The notes under the pieces are model-generated. The model was not told where the DNA came from. It was given only the letters and a program-made list of their open reading frames with translations, and did not search any database. Positions 13,076 through 16,255 of a stretch of 16,255 bases of DNA are shown piece by piece. Each line of letters starts with the position of its first letter. Positions within the stretch are counted from its first letter, which is position 1. The DNA comes from an uncultured Collinsella sp. (GTDB taxonomy: Bacteria > Actinomycetota > Coriobacteriia > Coriobacteriales > Coriobacteriaceae): the NCBI GenBank assembly GCA_900552735.1, contig USBA01000021.1, positions 1 to 16,255 of the forward strand, given 5' to 3'. The translations under genes were made by a program, and so were the position numbers.

Positions 13076-15757
13076 ATGCAAAAGGAATACCTGTCCGCCG
13101 CGGCGGAGGTGCTCAGCGACCAGGGTGTCGATGAGAACCTCGGCCTGAGCGACGACGAGGCGTCGTCGCGCCTCGCTAAGACAGGCCCTAACAAGCTCGA
13201 GGAAGCCGAGAAGACGCCGCTGTGGAAGCGTTTCTTTGAGCAGATGGCCGATCCCATGGTCATCATGCTGATCGTTGCCGCCGTCATCAGTGCGCTCACG
13301 GGCATGGTCAAGGGCGAGCCCGACTTTGCCGATGTCGTCATCATCATGTTCGTCGTTATCGTCAACTCGGTGCTGGGCGTGGTTCAGGAGGCCAAGAGCG
13401 AAGAAGCCCTCGAGGCCCTGCAGGAGATGAGCGCGGCGCAGTCCAAGGTACTGCGCGACGGCAAGCTCGTGCACCTGCCGAGCGCCGAGCTCGTGCCCGG
13501 TGACGTGATCATGCTCGAGGCGGGCGACTCCGTTCCGGCCGACTGCCGCGTGCTCGAGAGTGCCACGATGAAGATCGAAGAGGCTGCACTCACCGGCGAG
13601 TCCGTGCCCGTAGAGAAGCACGCCAACGTGATCGAGCTTGCCGCGGGCACCGATGACGTGCCGCTCGGCGACCGCAAGAACATGTGCTACATGGGCTCTA
13701 CCGTGGTGTACGGCCGCGGCCGCGCCGTCGTGGTCGGTACCGGCATGGATACCGAGATGGGCAAGATCGCCGGCGCCCTGGCCGAGGCCAAGGAAGAGCT
13801 TACGCCGCTGCAGGTGAAGCTTGCCGAGCTCAGCCGCATCCTTACCATCATGGTGATCGTCATCTGCGTCGTCATCTTTGGCGTCGACATCATCCGTCAC
13901 GGCGTGGGCAACGTCCTCACCGACCCGACTGCCCTGCTCGACACCTTTATGGTCGCCGTCTCGCTTGCCGTCGCCGCCATCCCCGAGGGCCTGGTCGCCG
14001 TCGTGACCATCGTGCTGTCGCTTGGCGTGACCAAGATGGCCAAGCGCCAGGCGATTATCCGCAAGCTTTCTGCCGTCGAGACCCTCGGCTGCACGCAGAC
14101 CATCTGCTCCGACAAGACCGGCACCCTTACCCAGAACAAGATGACCGTCGTCAAGCACGAGCTCGCTGCGCCTAAGGAGAAGTTCCTGGCAGGTATGGCC
14201 CTTTGCTCCGATGCCCAGTGGGACGAGGAGCTGGGCGAGGCCGTGGGCGAGCCGACTGAGTGTGCGCTCGTCAACGACGCCGGCAAGGCTGGTCTCACCG
14301 GCCTGACTGCCGAGCACCCGCGCGTGGGCGAGGCCCCGTTCGACTCGGGCCGCAAGATGATGTCCGTGGTCGTCGAGACCCTGGATGGCGAGTACGAGCA
14401 GTACACCAAGGGCGCGCCCGACGTGGTGATCGGCCTGTGCACCCATATCTACGAGGGCGAAAAGGTCGTCCCGCTGACCGAGGAGCGTCGCGCCGAGCTC
14501 GTGGCCGCCAACAAGGCCATGGCCGACGAGGCCCTGCGCGTGTTGGCGCTGGCAAGCCGCACCTACACCGAGGTCCCGAGCGACTGCAGCCCCGCTGCGC
14601 TCGAGCATGACCTGGTCTTCTGCGGCCTGTCCGGCATGATTGACCCTGTCCGCCCCGAGGTCGCCGACGCCATCCGCGAGGCCCATGACGCCGGTATCCG
14701 CACCGTCATGATCACGGGCGACCACATCGACACCGCCGTGGCCATCGCCAAGCAGCTGGGAATCGTCACCGATCGCAGCCATGCCATCACCGGTGCCGAC
14801 CTCGATCGCATGAGCGACGAGGAGCTCGACGCGCACATCGAGGACTACGGCGTGTACGCTCGCGTCCAGCCCGAGCACAAGACCCGCATCGTCGAGGCCT
14901 GGAAGTCGCGCGACCAGATCGTGGCCATGACGGGCGACGGCGTCAACGACGCCCCGTCCATCAAGCGCGCCGACATCGGCGTGGGCATGGGCATCACCGG
15001 TACCGACGTCACCAAGAACGTTGCCGACATGGTGCTTGCCGACGACAACTTCGCCACCATCATCGGTGCTTGCGAAGAGGGCCGTCGCATCTACGACAAC
15101 ATCCGCAAGGTCATCCAGTTCCTGCTTTCGGCCAACCTTGCCGAGGTCTTCTCGGTGTTTATCGCCACGCTCATCGGCTTTACCATCTTCCAGCCGGTGC
15201 AGCTGCTGTGGGTGAACCTGGTCACCGACTGCTTCCCCGCGCTCGCGCTGGGCATGGAGGATGCCGAGGGTGACATCATGAAGCGCAAGCCGCGCAACGC
15301 CAAGGACGGCGTCTTTGCCGGCAATATGGGCCTGGACTGTGTGGTTCAGGGCCTGATCATCACCGCGCTGGTGCTGGCGAGCTTCTTTGTGGGCGTGTAC
15401 TTTGACATGGGCTACATCCACATCGCCGATATGATCGCCGGCAATGCCGACGAGGAAGGCGTGATGATGGCGTTCATCACGCTCAACATGGTCGAGATCT
15501 TCCACTGCTTCAATATGCGCAGCCGTCGTGCGTCGCTGTTTAGCATGAAGAAGCAGAACAAGTGGCTGTGGGCATCTGCCGCGCTGGCGCTGGTACTGAC
15601 GGTTATCGTGACCGTTCAGCCGACGCTTGCCGAGATGTTCTTTGGCCCCGTGACGCTTGAGCTCAAGGGCGTTATCGCCGCCCTGGGCCTTGCCTTCCTG
15701 ATCATTCCGTTGATGGAGATCTACAAGGCGATCATGCGCGCAGTGGAGAAAGAGTAA
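13076..15757 (+). CDS. P2A-type (Ca2+-type) P-type ATPase
   Basis: An 893-residue ion-pumping ATPase with the full P-type plan: about ten membrane segments, TGES (173-176) in the actuator domain, phosphorylation site DKTGT (346-350), KGAPD (445-449) in the nucleotide domain, TGD (547-549) and GDGVNDAP (620-627). The ion-site residues match the calcium pump SERCA: Glu304 in PEGL (M4), Asn687 and Glu690 in SANLAEV (M5), Asn714, Thr717 and Asp718 in NLVTD (M6). At the M8 position of SERCA Glu908 there is Asn804, which favours one bound Ca2+. Export of Ca2+ from the cytoplasm is the best prediction; other divalent cations are not excluded. AGGAGG lies ten bases before the ATG, inside a predicted hairpin. 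The gene appears monocistronic. Confidence 0.93.
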   Translation: MQKEYLSAAAEVLSDQGVDENLGLSDDEASSRLAKTGPNKLEEAEKTPLWKRFFEQMADPMVIMLIVAAVISALTGMVKGEPDFADVVIIMFVVIVNSVLGVVQEAKSEEALEALQEMSAAQSKVLRDGKLVHLPSAELVPGDVIMLEAGDSVPADCRVLESATMKIEEAALTGESVPVEKHANVIELAAGTDDVPLGDRKNMCYMGSTVVYGRGRAVVVGTGMDTEMGKIAGALAEAKEELTPLQVKLAELSRILTIMVIVICVVIFGVDIIRHGVGNVLTDPTALLDTFMVAVSLAVAAIPEGLVAVVTIVLSLGVTKMAKRQAIIRKLSAVETLGCTQTICSDKTGTLTQNKMTVVKHELAAPKEKFLAGMALCSDAQWDEELGEAVGEPTECALVNDAGKAGLTGLTAEHPRVGEAPFDSGRKMMSVVVETLDGEYEQYTKGAPDVVIGLCTHIYEGEKVVPLTEERRAELVAANKAMADEALRVLALASRTYTEVPSDCSPAALEHDLVFCGLSGMIDPVRPEVADAIREAHDAGIRTVMITGDHIDTAVAIAKQLGIVTDRSHAITGADLDRMSDEELDAHIEDYGVYARVQPEHKTRIVEAWKSRDQIVAMTGDGVNDAPSIKRADIGVGMGITGTDVTKNVADMVLADDNFATIIGACEEGRRIYDNIRKVIQFLLSANLAEVFSVFIATLIGFTIFQPVQLLWVNLVTDCFPALALGMEDAEGDIMKRKPRNAKDGVFAGNMGLDCVVQGLIITALVLASFFVGVYFDMGYIHIADMIAGNADEEGVMMAFITLNMVEIFHCFNMRSRRASLFSMKKQNKWLWASAALALVLTVIVTVQPTLAEMFFGPVTLELKGVIAALGLAFLIIPLMEIYKAIMRAVEKE

Positions 15758-15768
15758 CGTACCTGTCC

Positions 15769-15863
15769 GGGCCCGACCGCCTGCGGGGTTTCCACGGGCA
15801 CGTCCTCGCCGCTTTGCGGCTGCGGGATGTGCCCTTAGGAAACCCCTCCCGGCGGGCGGGCCC
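15769..15863 (+). other. 95-base multi-helix hairpin (candidate ncRNA or mobile repeat)
   Basis: Five nested perfect helices stack in one imperfect hairpin: 15769-15775 with 15857-15863 (7 bp), 15777-15781 with 15851-15855 (5), 15785-15793 with 15838-15846 (9), 15796-15801 with 15829-15834 (6), and 15808-15812 with 15816-15820 (5), closing on a TTT loop. That is 32 pairs with small internal loops. It starts 11 bases past the ATPase stop and has no T-tract of its own; an intrinsic terminator follows about 60 bases later. It could be the 3' end of the ATPase mRNA, a separate small RNA, or an intergenic repeat element. Confidence 0.75.
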
Positions 15864-15923
15864 TGCGGTATCCTTGCTGGCTTTTCTCCTGCGCGGATGA
15901 TAAAGGGCTGAGGGAAAGTATGT

Positions 15924-15957
15924 GAGCTGGTCGGGCTTTGCCCGGCCAGCTCTTTTT
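15924..15957 (+). terminator. Intrinsic terminator downstream of the P-type ATPase
   Basis: A 13-bp stem with one wobble pair joins 15924-15936 to 15940-15952 around a TTT loop and runs into five T at 15953-15957. It is 167 bases past the ATPase stop, and the large hairpin at 15769-15863 would be retained in the transcript. Confidence 0.9.
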
Positions 15958-15961
15958 GATT

Positions 15962-15967
15962 TAAAAT
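15962..15967 (+). promoter_or_regulatory. Candidate -10 box for the gene at the window end
   Basis: TAAAAT lies directly after the terminator, which would give a start near 15974 and a leader of about 32 bases before the GTG at 16006. No convincing -35 box was found. Confidence 0.35.
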
Positions 15968-16005
15968 ACCCGCTCAGTTGTGATTTGTGGTGCTGGGAGG
16001 CGCTT

Positions 16006-16255
16006 GTGGGCAAGGCGAAGGCTAAGGCGAAGAAAAAGACGACGGGGGCGCGGGCTAAGCGCGATCGTCGTCGGAAGCTTGCGACCGAAGCTCCCGCGTC
16101 TGCCGAGGAGCTGCTGGCAAGCGTGCCGGGACTCGATGCGCTGCAGGATGTTCCGGCGTTCGACGATCTGCCGGTCGATGATGCTCAGCGGGCTGCCTTC
16201 GATGATTTTTGTGCTCGGGCCGAGGAGCCCGAGCAGATGCAGCTTGGTGCCGTGG
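16006..16255 (+). CDS. Unrecognised protein with Lys/Ala/Arg-rich N-terminus (runs off the window)
   Basis: The reading frame is open from a GTG at 16006 to the window end, giving 83 residues of a longer protein. GGGAGG (15995-16000) sits five bases before the GTG and no ATG lies nearby in frame, so GTG is taken as the start. Residues 1-26 are strongly basic (MGKAKAKAKKK, then ARAKRDRRRK). After that the composition becomes acidic and Ala/Leu-rich (SAEELLASVPGLDAL, FDDLPVDD). No domain is recognised in the visible part. A basic tail like this could bind nucleic acid or ribosomes, but that is inference only. Confidence 0.75.
   Translation, partial: MGKAKAKAKKKTTGARAKRDRRRKLATEAPASAEELLASVPGLDALQDVPAFDDLPVDDAQRAAFDDFCARAEEPEQMQLGAV

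Noticed and set aside
13022..15505. Minus-strand open frame of 827 codons opposite the P-type ATPase
   Set aside because: Same pattern: low-complexity Asp/His/Gly-rich translation and no recognisable domain, while the plus-strand ATPase has every family motif.
15769..15957. SRP RNA or 6S RNA
   Set aside because: The conserved SRP GGAAGGAAGCAG-type region is absent, and the shape lacks the large central open bubble of 6S RNA.

Overview
The window looks like the chromosome of a gut coriobacterium, most likely Collinsella or a close relative. The genes are GC-rich with strong GC-ending codon bias. A T-box precedes pheST, a CbiMQO-type ECF transporter is present, and there is an AbiEi/DUF559-like hypothetical protein of a kind I associate with Coriobacteriia. 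The genus is inferred from gene content and style; no rRNA or other marker is present to settle it.

Layout. (1) 1-1697: a C-tract at the window edge, a strong terminator, and a minus-strand M32 metallocarboxypeptidase. (2) 1816-5938: the pheS-pheT operon, led by a transcription-attenuating T-box with a UUC specifier and closed by an intrinsic terminator. (3) 5918-8753: an ECF-type nickel/cobalt uptake operon (CbiM fused to an N-like subunit, CbiQ, CbiO). A palindrome in front of it matches the NikR operator pattern known from other bacteria, so nickel is the likely substrate. (4) 8799-10751: two convergent genes of uncertain role, a zinc-dependent phospholipase C-like protein (+) and a PDDEXK/DUF559-like protein (-). 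Their stop codons overlap. (5) 10752-11173: intergenic DNA with two interlocked inverted repeats and the pyk terminator. (6) 11174-12634: pyruvate kinase (-). (7) 12698-15757: an AT-rich divergent promoter region, then a structured and probably bistable 5' leader that hides the ribosome binding site of a P2A-type (Ca2+-type) P-type ATPase. (8) 15758-16255: a 95-base multi-helix hairpin, an intrinsic terminator, and the start of an unrecognised gene with a Lys/Ala/Arg-rich N-terminus that runs off the window.

The genes are mostly separate transcription units: translation (pheST), metal homeostasis (cbiMQO; the Ca2+-type ATPase), central carbon (pyk) and peptide breakdown (M32). The best candidates for undescribed biology are regulatory RNAs and DNA elements: the ATPase leader at 12967-13066, the hairpin at 15769-15863, the interlocked repeats at 10803-10939, and the NikR-like operator at 5957-5984. 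All were found by reading base complementarity by eye; no folding or database search was run.
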